Of a DNA stretch of 60,000 bases, positions 41,186 to 51,514 are shown piece by piece (position 1 is the stretch's first letter; each line of letters begins with the position of its first letter). This DNA is from Adiantum capillus-veneris (taxonomy: Eukaryota > Streptophyta > Polypodiopsida > Polypodiales > Pteridaceae), in assembly GCA_014529385.2 (NCBI GenBank), contig CM043969.1, forward strand, positions 15,315,446 through 15,375,445, read 5' to 3'. The position numbers and the translations under genes are program-made. The notes under the pieces were generated by a model, which was not told the origin of the DNA, searched no databases, and worked only from the letters and a program-made list of their open reading frames with translations.

Positions 41186-42778
41186 ATGCCGGTAGACATG
41201 AGATACATCGCAATGATGGAAGCATCAAATAAACCAACGCCAGTACTAGCTACAATGTGGTATAGCAACCAAAGTGAGTACTACCCTTTGGAGCAACAAA
41301 ATGTGAGAGGAACACATGGAGTGGTGAGGCCGGTACAACCTCCACCTCCTGGGTTTCAATCGAAAGAAAGAAGGTATGAAATGGACGAAAGGACATTGCA
41401 ATTCATTGAAAATAGCGGCTTATTTAGGTCAAAGCTTGCTTATAGCCAAGAGGAAATGCTAAAAGAATCTCCTCAACCAGAGACAGATTGTCACAAAAGT
41501 CGTGACAACCACTTGGTCAAACAATGTCCTCATACGGAGATCACTGAAGTAAATGCCTATTGTCTTGAGTGTGGAATCACTCACTTGATCCCCGATTTCC
41601 CGAAAAAACCAAACCAAATCAGGAAAATCACGACAAATGTATTAGGGACTGTTCAGCTACCTAGTAGCTCAGAAAATGAAAATGTTGTACCAATTCAAGT
41701 GGTTACGAGAGAACAAGCTCAAAAGAAACCTGATGAGAATCCAGAGACAAAGAACACAGAAAGTGACACGAGTCCAAAGACAGATGATGGACCAAAGACA
41801 GACGCACCTAGTCAGAAAACCAAGAGCAAACAAAATAGTTTGAAAGCTAGAAAGACTAGGATGAAAGCACGCAGGGAACGAGAGAAAAAATCCCTAGCTG
41901 ATAAGCTAACCAAAGCTGAGGAGAAGATAAAACAACATGAGGAAAAGGAGGCACCTTCTCTTACACAGATGGTTAAACCTCTAGAAGAACCATCCACGGA
42001 TGAGAAACTGAGAAGTGCTAGATCAGGAGGATCTGTGTTGGCAGAGAAGGTTAATGAGATATTATATGCCCTCTTGAAAGCCTATGATGTGAGGCTCAAA
42101 AACAACCAAACCCAAGAACACAGGTGGATAACATATTCCTATGCGGAACTAGAAAAGCAAAAGTTTGAAATGTGCCAGAAAATGATTCAAACAGCCCAAG
42201 CTTTACTAGAACCACCAGTTGCAAAACCTGAGGATGTGATCCGTGTCATGCCTACACAAGTAATCGCACCAAACCAGGAACTAAAAGAGCCATATTCTAG
42301 TCATGAGCACAGACCAAACCTCAAAGACCCATCATTAGAACCAAGGATAGTACTGAATACCACGGATAACTCTTTCAAGGGATTTCACCAAGCTATACCT
42401 GAGGATTGTAAAGAGATAGATGGTCTTGACGAATTGTGGAAACAAGTCAGAGAGTCCAATGAAGCCGATGACCTAAGAAGACGAGTAGACAAGACTGGTG
42501 ATGAACGAGGAGTGTTTCTACCACCAATAGAGGAATTTGAGACTGGATCTCAAATGAATCTAGACGTGAGATCGTATTGGGGTGACAAAGGATCTTTACA
42601 ATCTATGGATAGTCAACCCCATTCGCTAAGAACACTACCGTCCTACATGGGAGAGTACGAGACCAAGTCAGATGTGGTTGCAGTCCTATCACAGAGACTG
42701 TCTCCCAACAAGGCCATCGATTCAAAGGGGCTAGTAGATATTCTATCTACCCTAGTCACCTGTACAATAATGTTATAG
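41186..42778 (+). CDS. Gag C-terminal part and linker of element C
   Basis: Open over 530 codons in the frame of the upstream gag part. Near residues 100-150 two degenerate zinc-knuckle-like stretches occur: CHKSRDNHLVKQC and CLECGITHLIPDF, the second lacking its last Cys. A Lys/Glu-rich coiled segment follows (KARREREKKSLADKLTKAEE). The rest is hydrophilic, with RWITYSYAELEKQKFEMCQK near residue 315. The frame ends at TAG in 42776-42778 and homologous-looking sequence continues in another frame. I recognise no further domain. Confidence 0.62.
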   Translation: MPVDMRYIAMMEASNKPTPVLATMWYSNQSEYYPLEQQNVRGTHGVVRPVQPPPPGFQSKERRYEMDERTLQFIENSGLFRSKLAYSQEEMLKESPQPETDCHKSRDNHLVKQCPHTEITEVNAYCLECGITHLIPDFPKKPNQIRKITTNVLGTVQLPSSSENENVVPIQVVTREQAQKKPDENPETKNTESDTSPKTDDGPKTDAPSQKTKSKQNSLKARKTRMKARREREKKSLADKLTKAEEKIKQHEEKEAPSLTQMVKPLEEPSTDEKLRSARSGGSVLAEKVNEILYALLKAYDVRLKNNQTQEHRWITYSYAELEKQKFEMCQKMIQTAQALLEPPVAKPEDVIRVMPTQVIAPNQELKEPYSSHEHRPNLKDPSLEPRIVLNTTDNSFKGFHQAIPEDCKEIDGLDELWKQVRESNEADDLRRRVDKTGDERGVFLPPIEEFETGSQMNLDVRSYWGDKGSLQSMDSQPHSLRTLPSYMGEYETKSDVVAVLSQRLSPNKAIDSKGLVDILSTLVTCTIML

Positions 42779-42783
42779 CCGAG

Positions 42784-43340
42784 TTGCTCAGAATAAGACC
42801 AAACATGTGGGCTAATGTGGGTAAATGCCTAGAGAAATTTGGTGTGAAAACCCCAATGACTCAAATCGAGGAAGGCATCAAAGAGCTTGAAATGCCTCAA
42901 CTAAATACTAGGCCAGTGCCATTAAACAAGGTAGGCGAGTATTACGAGGGAGAAGAGGGAAACACCACCCTTCCTGTGGAATTCAATAATGTAAAAACCA
43001 TGAAATCCTTGACAGTGGAGCTGGTGTGGCCATTGCAACCAAAGAGGTTTGGAAAAAATGGGGAAAACCTGCCTTGATATCCACACGAATGACCCTACAG
43101 CTTGCAGACGGACACAAGGAAAAGCCCTTAGGACTGCTAGAAAAAATACTTGTTACTTCTTGTGGCATTGAATATGAACACACTTTTGCTGTTGTTGACT
43201 TTGGCAAGAAGAACAACTATGACATCATTTTGGGAAGACCATTCATGCGACAATTGAAAATGGTCCAAGATTGGGGTTATGACCATATGTACCTGAGACA
43301 TATGGAAATCATAACAAAGGTAAACTTGAGGGACCATAGC
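42784..43340 (+). pseudogene. Retropepsin (protease) of element C
   Basis: A first frame (RIRPNMWANVGKCLEKFGVK) leads to a small indel before 43000, then the protease proper: ILDSGAGVAIATKEVWKKWG with D-S-G at 43011-43019, MTLQLADGHKEKPLGLLEKI, HTFAVVDFGKKNNYDIILGR and PFMRQLKMVQDWGYDHMYL. DSG and ILGRPF are the two hallmark motifs. It would cleave the polyprotein. It is followed without a break by the conserved linker domain. Confidence 0.82.
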
Positions 43341-43676
43341 TATAGGGATGTGACGAGAACACCGGTTGAGGAGTTTGATTCCACCACAGTAGTAGGATCA
43401 GAACTTCCAGCTTGGTTAGATAAGCCTAAAGAACTGTGGATGTGTGGAGCTTCACAATGTGGTAGCTTGAAACGTGAGGAATGTATCCTAGAGCAGGCTA
43501 TAGAGGATAGGGACTATATCCCAGAACCATTTCCTGAAGAAGAGTTAGAGCCTTTTGGATGGGAACACATCTTGGCTACTCTGGACGTGTGCGCTGTGGA
43601 GGATGATCCCACAACAAAGTTTTGTGATGAAAATGGCTATGATGTCGTTCCATATTTTGCAGTGAGTGTAATCTAG
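43341..43676 (+). CDS. Conserved linker domain after protease, element C
   Basis: It continues the protease frame to TAG at 43674-43676. Order: TPVEEFDSTTVVGSELPAWL, ELWMCGASQCGSLKREECIL, DRDYIPEPFPEEELEPFGW, ILATLDVCAVED and TTKFCDENGYDVVPYFAVS. B' (9104-9634) and B'' (near 56.5 kb) hold the same sequence order. In those copies pol follows. In C the next region is already the W-[VI]-P-K part, so about 3 kb of pol is missing here. Confidence 0.68.
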   Translation, partial: YRDVTRTPVEEFDSTTVVGSELPAWLDKPKELWMCGASQCGSLKREECILEQAIEDRDYIPEPFPEEELEPFGWEHILATLDVCAVEDDPTTKFCDENGYDVVPYFAVSVI

Positions 43677-43844
43677 GAAAACGAAGAGATCCAGACATCA
43701 ACAAGCTCTCGACATAAGGAGAAAACAAAGAAATGTGGAGAATCAAAAGATGAAGAAGACAATGAGTTCTATGACTCTGTAGAACACTTCGAGCTTCAAG
43801 AAGATCAATGACCCAGGAATCAATGTCATTGCTACACGAATAAA

Positions 43845-44693
43845 GTGCATCAAAAGTGGATTCCAAAGTCCTCGGTGAAGACACAGCCACCACAAGCATC
43901 CTCATACATGGCTCCTAATAAGGATGCAAAGACTCATCTAGGAGGAATACGACAAGAGAAACGAGCTAACAATGCTCTAATCAATGGGCTAGAAAAGTCC
44001 TCCAAGAAACTACCGCCCACGAGCAAACAGACAGTAACTTTCCACTACCAGCCAAAAAATAAAGGGAGAGTACAAGAAGTCAACCTTGCTGAGGATAGTA
44101 GCGATAGTGATGAATCTTACGACATCCCCTATCATCAACTCAGGCCATCACTATCACCAACCCCTTCAACAACAACCATGACAGGTCAAAAGAACAGGAC
44201 AACAAGTCAAAACCAAAAAGCTCGACAAATCTGGATACCAAAAAGCCAGATCAGCCAAAAACAGATATGGACCAAGAAGACAAAGATCTCTAATGACAAA
44301 TCACAAGATCCAACACCAAAACAAAAACAAGGAAACCGTGCACGAACGGGTAAGAATATCACAAAGTCGCAAGCTTTCACAACTCAAGTTTGGGCTCCAA
44401 ATAAGTTGATTCAAGCACAAAAAAGTCAGGAATTCATTTGGATTCCAAAACAACCACAGTATCAACTTTCAAAGACTAAATCATCCCCAACCAAGCGTAC
44501 AAGGGCTAAAGCAAAGACCACTGTCGACTCACACAACAAAAAGGTGGATCCCAAAGAAGTCTCTTCAAACACAAACGAAGCACGGGCAAGTATGGGTTCC
44601 CAAACGAGCGTCAGCAACAAAACAGCCAATAATCGCAAAGAAATGGGTCCCAAAGAAGAACAACAAAATTGCTGTCAGTGCATCGCCGCTTGA
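43845..44693 (+). CDS. W-[VI]-P-K repeat protein region of element C
   Basis: Open over 282 codons, basic (rich in Lys, Gln, Ser, Thr). Motifs: HQKWIPKSS near residue 2, QIWIPKSQ near 124, QIWTKKTK near 138, TQVWAPNKL near 179 and EFIWIPKQP near 196. Near 44590 the frame shifts, and the other frame carries QVWVPKRASATK and KKWVPKKNN. Seven motifs in about 280 residues thus existed. Homologous stretches follow pol in B' and B''. Similar short W-V-P-K motifs occur, as I recall, in linkers of some copia polyproteins, so the motif alone is not diagnostic. Function unknown. Confidence 0.6.
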   Translation: MHQKWIPKSSVKTQPPQASSYMAPNKDAKTHLGGIRQEKRANNALINGLEKSSKKLPPTSKQTVTFHYQPKNKGRVQEVNLAEDSSDSDESYDIPYHQLRPSLSPTPSTTTMTGQKNRTTSQNQKARQIWIPKSQISQKQIWTKKTKISNDKSQDPTPKQKQGNRARTGKNITKSQAFTTQVWAPNKLIQAQKSQEFIWIPKQPQYQLSKTKSSPTKRTRAKAKTTVDSHNKKVDPKEVSSNTNEARASMGSQTSVSNKTANNRKEMGPKEEQQNCCQCIAA

Positions 44694-45926
44694 ATTCTTA
44701 CAATTCTTCCTACGATTACAGTACAGTTAGAAGCGAGCAAGTTGCTTCAATCAAGAAACGATACAGGAGCTTCAAAGACCATTACATTGCTTAGAATAGG
44801 AAGCCTCGCCAACAAATGCCAATAAGCAAATTGCTTATACCCACATCTTGCACAACATAAATCTTTTCCATGCATTGACTGTGCATGCATAATATGGCTA
44901 CATTACAAGGCCTGCATAGGCATAACTTTTAATTTCCCAAGCACAACACATACCCTTTGCGATACCCTGTCGTAAAGGATGACTCCAAATAGGAAGGGGG
45001 GAGGCATTCTGAATGCGGACCTAACATTATGACTATTAGAGGGCAATGTTTTGTGAGATGCATTGAATTTTTGCGTTTTATTGTGATAAATTTTTGACGA
45101 AATTTAGAGTATATGCCCTCATAGTAGTGTTACAGAGGGGTATGGGGACAAAATCCATATATGAGCCCCTAGGGACATGTGTATAGTGTACATAGCATTT
45201 AGATTTCTATTTGAATGATTTTTCTTTTGTCGAGTTGTTTTAAGATTTTCTTTGTTTATTATTAAGAAAAAAAATAAAAAAATCCATAATCCACATGAAG
45301 AAAAGACTGACGAGAGGCCTGAGCACTACAAAGAGAAGAAGGTACAGGAAAACGATGAAACTTCACGAAGTATGTCTCAGCAGCCACTACAACAGCCAAA
45401 GAACTTGTCACAAAGCAGTGTCAACATGCAACCGACAAGTCATAAAAGTCAGAGTCGAGTAGCTAAGCCACAAAATGAGTGAGGTGTTAGTCCCAAAGCT
45501 TCAAGTAATATTCTCTGTGGTCTAAGTGTCTTAGCTATTCTAGGTAGTGCTCAAGCTGGAAGAGTTGAGCATATTTACGTTGTGTCGCTCATACTGGTAT
45601 AGGTGAGCAAAAGAGTCGAAGTCTAAGTACTTAAGTTTGGTGAAGTGAAGGAGAAGGTCCAAAAGACACTCACGTACTGAGCACAGTGAGATACGAGTGG
45701 AGAAACTTCTACATCGATAACCCTTCTTGGAAAGGTGGAAGCTATTGAGACATCTTTTTGATGTCACATGTGCTACATTTATTCCTCGAAACACCCATCA
45801 TCTCCTTCTTTCACATTGCATGCTTTTGTTGACAAATTTCTCATATGCATATAGAGTGTCCCATAATTGGCACTTGCATCAGGCACTCTTTCCGTGTTTC
45901 ACCCAAGCACTCACCTTTCATGAACA
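44694..45926 (+). other. Non-coding 3' region of C with a second LTR-like start
   Basis: A purine tract AATAGGAAGGGGGGAGG (about 44989-45005) precedes CATTCTGAATGCGGACCTAA (TG at 45010). The same CATTCTGAATGCGGACCTAA occurs on the minus strand at about 53745, after the W-V-P-K part of B''. It therefore looks like the LTR start of a B-type element included inside C. An open frame 45252-45482 (76 codons, Gln/Ser/Lys rich) is low complexity and unsupported. Nothing else is seen up to copia D. Confidence 0.5.
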
Positions 45927-45931
45927 TGTAC
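45927..45931. repeat. Target site duplication of copia D, left copy
   Basis: TGTAC, identical to 51510-51514. Confidence 0.92.
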
Positions 45932-46701
45932 TGTTAAGTATGGAGCCTGATTTACCCTTGTAATTTTCTGTGGTAAAAGCGCACATTTGTAAGGCCCCCA
46001 TTATGAGGAGAAGCCATCGTGCGTGAAGGAAAATCACTCACCGGAAACCAAAATTTTCACGGACAAGAATCAGGGGCAACTTTAAAGGCCTCCGCCCCCC
46101 GAGACTTTTTTTCGCCGGAATATTCTTTTTCACCGGAATATTATGGCCGGACGGCGGCCGGAAAGTGGTCGGAAAACAACCTGTCGGTTGGCCGGTGGTC
46201 GGAAGTCAATGGTCGGTGGCTGGTGGTCGGAAGTCAATGGCCGGTGGCCTGTGGCCGAATTCAAAAGCGGACTTGTCTTCTCAAGGGCGGCCACACATGG
46301 GCGGATTGGAGGGTCCGATTTGGACTTATTCGCACAAGGGCGGCTACACATGGCTGTCTCTCATAAGAGAGGGCAGCTCTTTTGGCCTATAAAAGGAGGC
46401 CATTTCTACACACATTTCATAGTGTGAAGTTGATGCAACAAGGTGAGTGTGAGGTGGTGAGAGTGAAGCAAGGCGGGAGCTCCATTAAGGGTATAATCCC
46501 CTTGTAAATTACTTCTTGTTTTGAAGTACTAAAGCCATTGAGTGGCTGCTTTCCCGTGGACGTAGCCCACATTGGGTGAACCACGTATATCGTGTGTACT
46601 CTCTCTCTCTCTCTACTCTATAATCTCGTGTATGTAAATCTGTCTCTCTCCATTAAGTAATCTACTCAATTATCTATTTAGCTACGTCTTATTTCCTAAC
46701 A
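45932..46701 (+). repeat. 5' LTR of copia D
   Basis: It starts TGTTAAGTATGGAGCC and ends TTATTTCCTAACA. TATAAAAG lies at 46388-46395. A GGCCGG/GTCGGAAGTCAATGG mini-repeat occupies 46184-46256, and a short CT run lies near 46600. Confidence 0.95.
46388..46395 (+). promoter_or_regulatory. TATA box of the D 5' LTR
   Basis: TATAAAAG in GGCCTATAAAAGGAGGCC; also 51194-51201 in the 3' LTR. Confidence 0.65.
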
Positions 46702-46703
46702 AC

Positions 46704-46715
46704 TGGTATCAGAGC
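46704..46715 (+). other. Primer-binding site of copia D
   Basis: TGGTATCAGAGC two bases after the LTR, complementary to the 3' end of initiator tRNA-Met. Confidence 0.93.
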
Positions 46716-46774
46716 AAGGTTTGCTCGTAGCTAAATTATCTCAAGGAAAGGATTCCTTGAATTGAGTGGGAGTT

Positions 46775-47338
46775 ATGGCGGAGGAAGGGAAGCTCAAGAT
46801 TGAGAAGTTCAACGGTAAAAACTACCAACATTGGAAGATGCAGATTGAAGACTATCTCTAGCAGAAGGACCTCTATTTGCCACTAGGCAGTCTTGCGAAG
46901 AAGCCCGCAACAATGGCAGATGAAGCATGGATTGTCCTTGATCGAAAGGCACTGGGAACAATCCGGTTAAGCTTGGCGTCAACGGTGGCCTTCAATGTTT
47001 CGGAGATGAAGACCACGGAGGACTTGATGAAGTCACTTGACGACTTCTACGAGAAACCATCGGCATCCAATAACGTATTTCTTATGAAGCGCTTGTTCAA
47101 TCTAAAGATGGCAGAGAATGGTTCAGTTGCAGAACACCTAAATGACTTTAACACAAACATAAGTCAACTTCGATCAATGAAAATCAATTTCGATGACGAA
47201 GTACGAGCTCTCCTTATACTATCATCTCTACCGGATAGTTGGGACAGCCTTGTGATGGCTGTAAGTAATTCTATCTCTGGCACAAATACTCTTAAGTTTG
47301 ATGATGTTGTGGGTGTTGTCCTAAGCAAGGAAATGTGA
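46775..47338 (+). pseudogene. Gag of copia D
   Basis: ATG at 46775 opens MAEEGKLKIEKFNGKNYQHW then KMQIEDYL and TAG at 46859-46861 (TGG in the family would give DYLWQKD). The frame continues [50 protein letters not shown] and [20 protein letters not shown], the UBN2/gag-type capsid of copia elements. TGA at 47336-47338 after VVLSKEM is a second in-frame stop; the same frame goes on to the zinc knuckle. Gag forms the particle. Confidence 0.88.
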
Positions 47339-47377
47339 AGGAGAAGCACAGGAGAATCATCAAGCGTTGCACTATCA

Positions 47378-48202
47378 GTGGAAACAAGAGGAAGGCCTAA
47401 GGAGAGGTTCAAAAACCAAAAGGGTCGTGATCGCTCAAGGCGGAGCAAGTCACGCACAAAGTCAGTTCTTGAATGTTGGAACTGCGGCAAGAAAGGCCAC
47501 GTCAAGAAGGATTGCTGGTCCAAGAAGAAGAAGGAGACAGAGTCTCAAGACAACAAGCCAACATCGGAGGCCAATGTGGCAGGTAAAGTAGAGCAAGATG
47601 CTCTAATTCTCTCATTAGACAATGTGTCTAATTCCTGGATAGTAGATTCCGGGGCTTCATTCCATGCGACACCACACAAGCAACATTTCCAAGACTACAC
47701 TAAAGGTAATTTTGGGTATGTATACTTGGGAGATGATGAAGCTTGTGAGATTGTCGGCAAAGGTACAGTTTCTGTCAAAACTGCTAACGGAAATGAATGG
47801 AAGCTTAAAGATGTTAGGCATGTTCCTTCTCTTCGCAAAAATTTGATCTCTACAAGAAAATTGGACGATGAAGGTGACAACATTGCATTCGGAAACAAAC
47901 GGTGGAAGATCTCAAAGGGATCTTTGGTGGTTGCCAAGGGTGAAAAAGTCGGTACACTTTACTTGTGTGCTGTTACCACGCAACCTTCAGCTTGTGCAGC
48001 AACTACAGAAGTTGACAGTGCGGTGTGGCACTACCGACTTGGGCATATGAGTGCCAAAGGAATGCAAATCCTTCAAACAAAGAAGCTTCTACCAGGTTTG
48101 AAAGAAGTGGACTTAGAGTTCTGTGAAGATTGTGTTTATGGTAAACAAAAGAGGGTAAAATTTCAAATATCAGGAAATGAAAGAAAAAATAAAAAAACTT
48201 GA
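47378..48202 (+). pseudogene. Zinc knuckle, protease and integrase zinc module of copia D
   Basis: Same frame as gag. Zinc knuckle CWNCGKKGHVKKDC (C-x2-C-x4-H-x4-C) near residue 33. Protease: SWIVDSGASFHATPHKQHF with D-S-G near residue 91, GKGTVSVKTANGNEWKLKDV and VPSLRKNLISTRKLDDEG. Integrase zinc module: WHYRLGHMSAKGMQIL with FCEDCVYGKQKRVKF (H-x4-H and C-x2-C). An indel in the A-rich stretch 48178-48200 moves the frame just before the integrase core. Confidence 0.9.
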
Positions 48203-49601
48203 GTTGGTTCATTCTGATGTTTGGGGTCTTGCAAGTACACCATCACTTGGTGGCTCATTGTACTATGTAACATTCATAGACGATGCGACTAGAAAAACAT
48301 GGGTTTATGTCATGAAGAATAAATCCGATGTATTTTCCATATTTCAAAGGTGGAAAGCCTTTGTGGAGAATGAAACAGGTACCAAGGTTAAATGCCTCAG
48401 ATCCGACAATGGAGGCGAATATTGCAGCCAAGCTTTTGAAAGCTTTTGTGCTAGCAATGGCATTCGGAGGCAAAGGACAACCCCAAGGACACCTCAACAA
48501 AATGGGATTTTGGAAAGGATGAACAGGACAATCATGGAACGAGCACGAAGCATGCGGCTACATGCAGGCCTACCGCTTGAGCTTTGGGCAGAAGCTGTAA
48601 GTACGTCTGTGTACTTAATCAATCGGTCACCCTCAACGGCATTGGATGGGGGAGTTCCAGAAGAGGCATGGACAGGTAAACCGGTGAATTATGCATTTCT
48701 CAAAGTGTTTGGGTGTGAGGCTTTCATGCACATAGATAGAAGCCTAAGATCAAAGTTAGATGCAAAGTCCAAAAAGTGTTTCTTCATTGGCTATGGAGAA
48801 GGAGACTTTGGGTATCGCCTATGGAATCCTGAAGATGGTAAAATCTTAAGGAGTAGGGATGTAATTTTTAACGAAAAAAATATGTACAAAGATTACTTGG
48901 AAAGAAAACAAACAAAAGAAACAGGTGATGAGTACATGGAGCTTGAGGACGATGAAGACTCAAGGACTGCAAACGGTGACAATGTGCAACAACGTCAACC
49001 AAATGAGGAGCCTCAACCTATTCCCCGAAGATCTACAAGAGCAAGTAGACCTCCAGAAAGGTTTGTTCCTTCCTTCAACCATCTCTTGATCTCAGATTTT
49101 GGAGAGCCGGAATCATATGAAGAAGCTATGCAACATGAATCCAAAGAAGAATGGACGAAGAGCATGCAAGTGGAGATGGACTCACTATATCACAACCAAA
49201 CATGGGAGTTGGTTGAGTTGCCTAAAGGTAAGCGGGCACTTCAAAACAAATGGGTGTACAAGATAAAGGAAGAAGAAGGTGGGAAGAAAAGGTACAAGTC
49301 TAGGCTTGTGGTAAAAGGTTTTTCTCAAAAGCAAGGTATTGACTTCAATGAAATATTTTCTCCTGTTGTAAAAATGAACTCAATTAGGCTTGTCTTAAGC
49401 CTTGTGGCTGCTCATGATCTAAATCTCGAGCAAATGGATGTAAATACGCCATTCCCTCACGGTGACTTAGAGGAGGAAATCTACATGCTTCAACCAAAGG
49501 GGTATGAAGTAAAAGGTAAGGAGAAAATGGTTTGCAGATTAAAGAAGAGCTTGTATGGTTTAAAGCAAGCATCAAGACAATGGTACTTGAAGTTTGATTG
49601 A
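48177..49601 (+). pseudogene. Integrase core and start of reverse transcriptase of copia D
   Basis: Open over 474 codons. Integrase DDE: ELVHSDVWGL (Asp), CLRSDNGGEYCS (Asp) and TPQQNGILERMNRTIM (Glu). The integrase C-terminal part includes FGCEAFMHIDRSLRSKLDAK and KKCFFIGYGEGDFGYRLWN. A charged linker (MELEDDEDSRTANGDN) follows. RT begins QVEMDSLYHNQTWELVELPK, GKRALQNKWVYKIKEEEGGK, KSRLVVKGFSQKQGIDFNEI and LKKSLYGLKQASRQWYLKFD. TGA at 49599-49601 stops the frame, which continues directly afterwards. Confidence 0.92.
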
Positions 49602-50294
49602 TGGATGTTGGATCATGGATTCACAAGATGCAACTCGGATCACTGCGTCTACACGAAGAATTTGGGAGATGGGAAATTCATCATCCTAATGTTGTATGTT
49701 GATGACATGTTGATTGCAAGTGCTAACATGCAGGACATCAAAGACCTAAAAGAGGAGCTGTCCAAATCTTTTTCAATGAAAGATTTAGGTGCTGCAAAGA
49801 GGATACTTGGTATGAAAATATCAAGGGACAGGACGAAGAAAACAATAAAGCTATCTCAAGAAGATTACATCAAGAAGGTACTAGAAAGGTTTGCAATGCA
49901 AAATGCAAAACCAGTTTCTACACCTTTGGCTGGTCATTTTAAACTAACGAAGGATATGTGTCCAAAGACACAAGAGGAGATAGCCTATATGTCTAAAGTT
50001 CCATATGCTGCAGCGGTAGGTTCTCTAATGTATGCTATGGTCTGGACAAGGCCAGACATTGCACATGCAGTGGGAGTTGTGAGTAGGTTCATGGACAACC
50101 CAGGTAAAGAGCATTGGCAAGCTGTGAAGTGGATACTTAGGTATCTAAAAGGGACAACAACAAATGCTTTGTATTTTGGAGGAACTGATATTTTTCTAGA
50201 AGGGTATGCTGATGCAGATATGGCAGGTGACAAAGATACTCGAAGGAGCACTACTGGCTATGTGTTCACAGTTGGAGGCACAACAGTAAGCTAG
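49602..50294 (+). pseudogene. Catalytic part of reverse transcriptase, copia D
   Basis: Same frame as the previous segment. It reads WMLDHGFTRCNSDHCVYTKN and FIILMLYVDDMLIASAN with the YVDD catalytic loop intact, then DLGAAKRILGMKISRD, GSLMYAMVWTRPDIAHAVGV and WILRYLKGTTTNALYFGG. RNase H starts GYADADMAGDKDTRRSTTGY. TAG at 50292-50294 falls where the family has VSWASKLQK, so TGG-to-TAG is likely. Confidence 0.92.
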
Positions 50295-50657
50295 GCTTCA
50301 AAGCTGCAGAAAGTGGTTTCACTTTCTACCACGGAAGCAGAGTATGTAGCAATGACGGAGGCAAGCAAAGAAATTCTGTGGCTTCACAGATTCTTAGAAG
50401 AGCTTGGATTCAAACAAGACAATTGTGTCTTGTACAGTGATAGCCAAAGCGCTATCCATCTTGCAAAGAACTCAGCCTTTCATTCAAGGACAAAGCACAT
50501 TGAGGTGAGATATCACTTCATACGCACTCTTTTGGAAGAGGGACAACTAAAGCTAAGAAAGGTGCATACAAGTGAAAATCCTGCAGACATGTTTACAAAG
50601 GTGGTCAACAAGGAGAAGTTGAGCTTTTGCTCATCTTCAATCGGCATTCAAGGATAA
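50295..50657 (+). pseudogene. RNase H of copia D
   Basis: The same frame continues ASKLQKVVSLSTTEAEYVAM (Glu), EILWLHRFLEELGFKQDN, LYSDSQSAIHLAKNSAFHSR (Asp) and TKHIEVRYHFIRTLLEEGQL, with a final ADMFTKVVNKEKLSFC. This is the standard copia end. The stop at 50655-50657 is the natural one, about 60 bases before the 3' LTR. Confidence 0.92.
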
Positions 50658-50706
50658 GAAGCCAGAATGGAAAGCAGTCACAGGTTTGGTTTGGAGATCA
50701 GTCTCC

Positions 50707-50717
50707 AAGTGGGAGAT
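50707..50717 (+). other. Polypurine tract of copia D
   Basis: AAGTGGGAGAT directly before the 3' LTR TGTTAAG, the common copia form. Confidence 0.85.
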
Positions 50718-51509
50718 TGTTAAGTATGGAGCCTGATTTACCCTTGTAATTTTCTGTGGTAAAAGCGCACATTTGTAAGGCCCCCATTATGAGGAGAAGC
50801 CATCGTGCGTGAAGGAAAATCACTCACCGGAAACCAAAATTTTCACGGACAAGAATCAGGGGCAACTTTAAAGGCCTCTGCCCCCGAGACTTTTTTTCGC
50901 CGGAATATTCTTTTTCACCGGAATATTATGGCCGGACGGCGGCCGGAAAGTGGTTGGAAAACAACCGGTCGGTTGGCAGGTGGCCGATAGTCAATGGCCG
51001 GTGGTCGGAAGTCAATGGTCGGTGGCTGGTGGTCGGAAGTCAATGGCCGGTGGCCGATGGCCGAATTCAAAAGCGGACTTGTCTTCTCAAGGGCGGCCAC
51101 ACATGGGCGGATTGGAGGGTCCGATTTGGACTTATTCGCACAAGGGCGGCTACACATGGCTGTCTCTCATAAGAGAGGGCAGCCCTTTTGGCCTATAAAA
51201 GGAGGCCATTTCTACACACATTTCATAGCGTGAAGTTGATGCAACAAGGTGAGTGTGAGGTGGTGAGAGTGAAGCAAGGCGGGAGCTCCATTAAGGCTAT
51301 AATCCCTTTGTAAATTACTTCTTGTTTTGAAGTACTAAAGCCATTGAGTGGCTGCTTTCCCGTGGACATAGCCCACATTGGGTGAACCACGTATATCGTG
51401 TGTACTCTCTCTCTCTCTCTCTACTCTATAATCTCGTGTATGTAAATCTGTCTCTCTCCATTAAGTAATCTACTCAATTATCTATTTAGCTACGTCTTAT
51501 TTCCTAACA
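50718..51509 (+). repeat. 3' LTR of copia D
   Basis: It matches the 5' LTR closely. The main difference is an extra mini-repeat unit (GGCCGATAGTCAATGG) at about 50980-51000 and one extra CT pair or two near 51410, giving 22 more bases. Confidence 0.95.
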
Positions 51510-51514
51510 TGTAC
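51510..51514. repeat. Target site duplication of copia D, right copy
   Basis: TGTAC, matching 45927-45931. Confidence 0.92.

Larger units (their letters stand above)
45932..51509 (+). mobile_element. Ty1/copia element D, complete but coding-defective
   Basis: LTRs 45932-46701 (770 bp) and 50718-51509 (792 bp), perfect TGTAC duplication, initiator-Met primer site, purine tract, and gag-protease-integrase-RT-RNase H in copia order. Four in-frame stops and one frameshift break the polyprotein. VDSGASFHAT and the overall layout suggest a Tork/Tnt1-like lineage, from memory. It sits inside C. Confidence 0.95.

Noticed and set aside
46130-46427. Open frames in the D LTR (both strands, repeated near 51 kb)
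   Set aside because: They come from the GC-rich mini-repeat in the LTR; they recur only because the LTR is duplicated.
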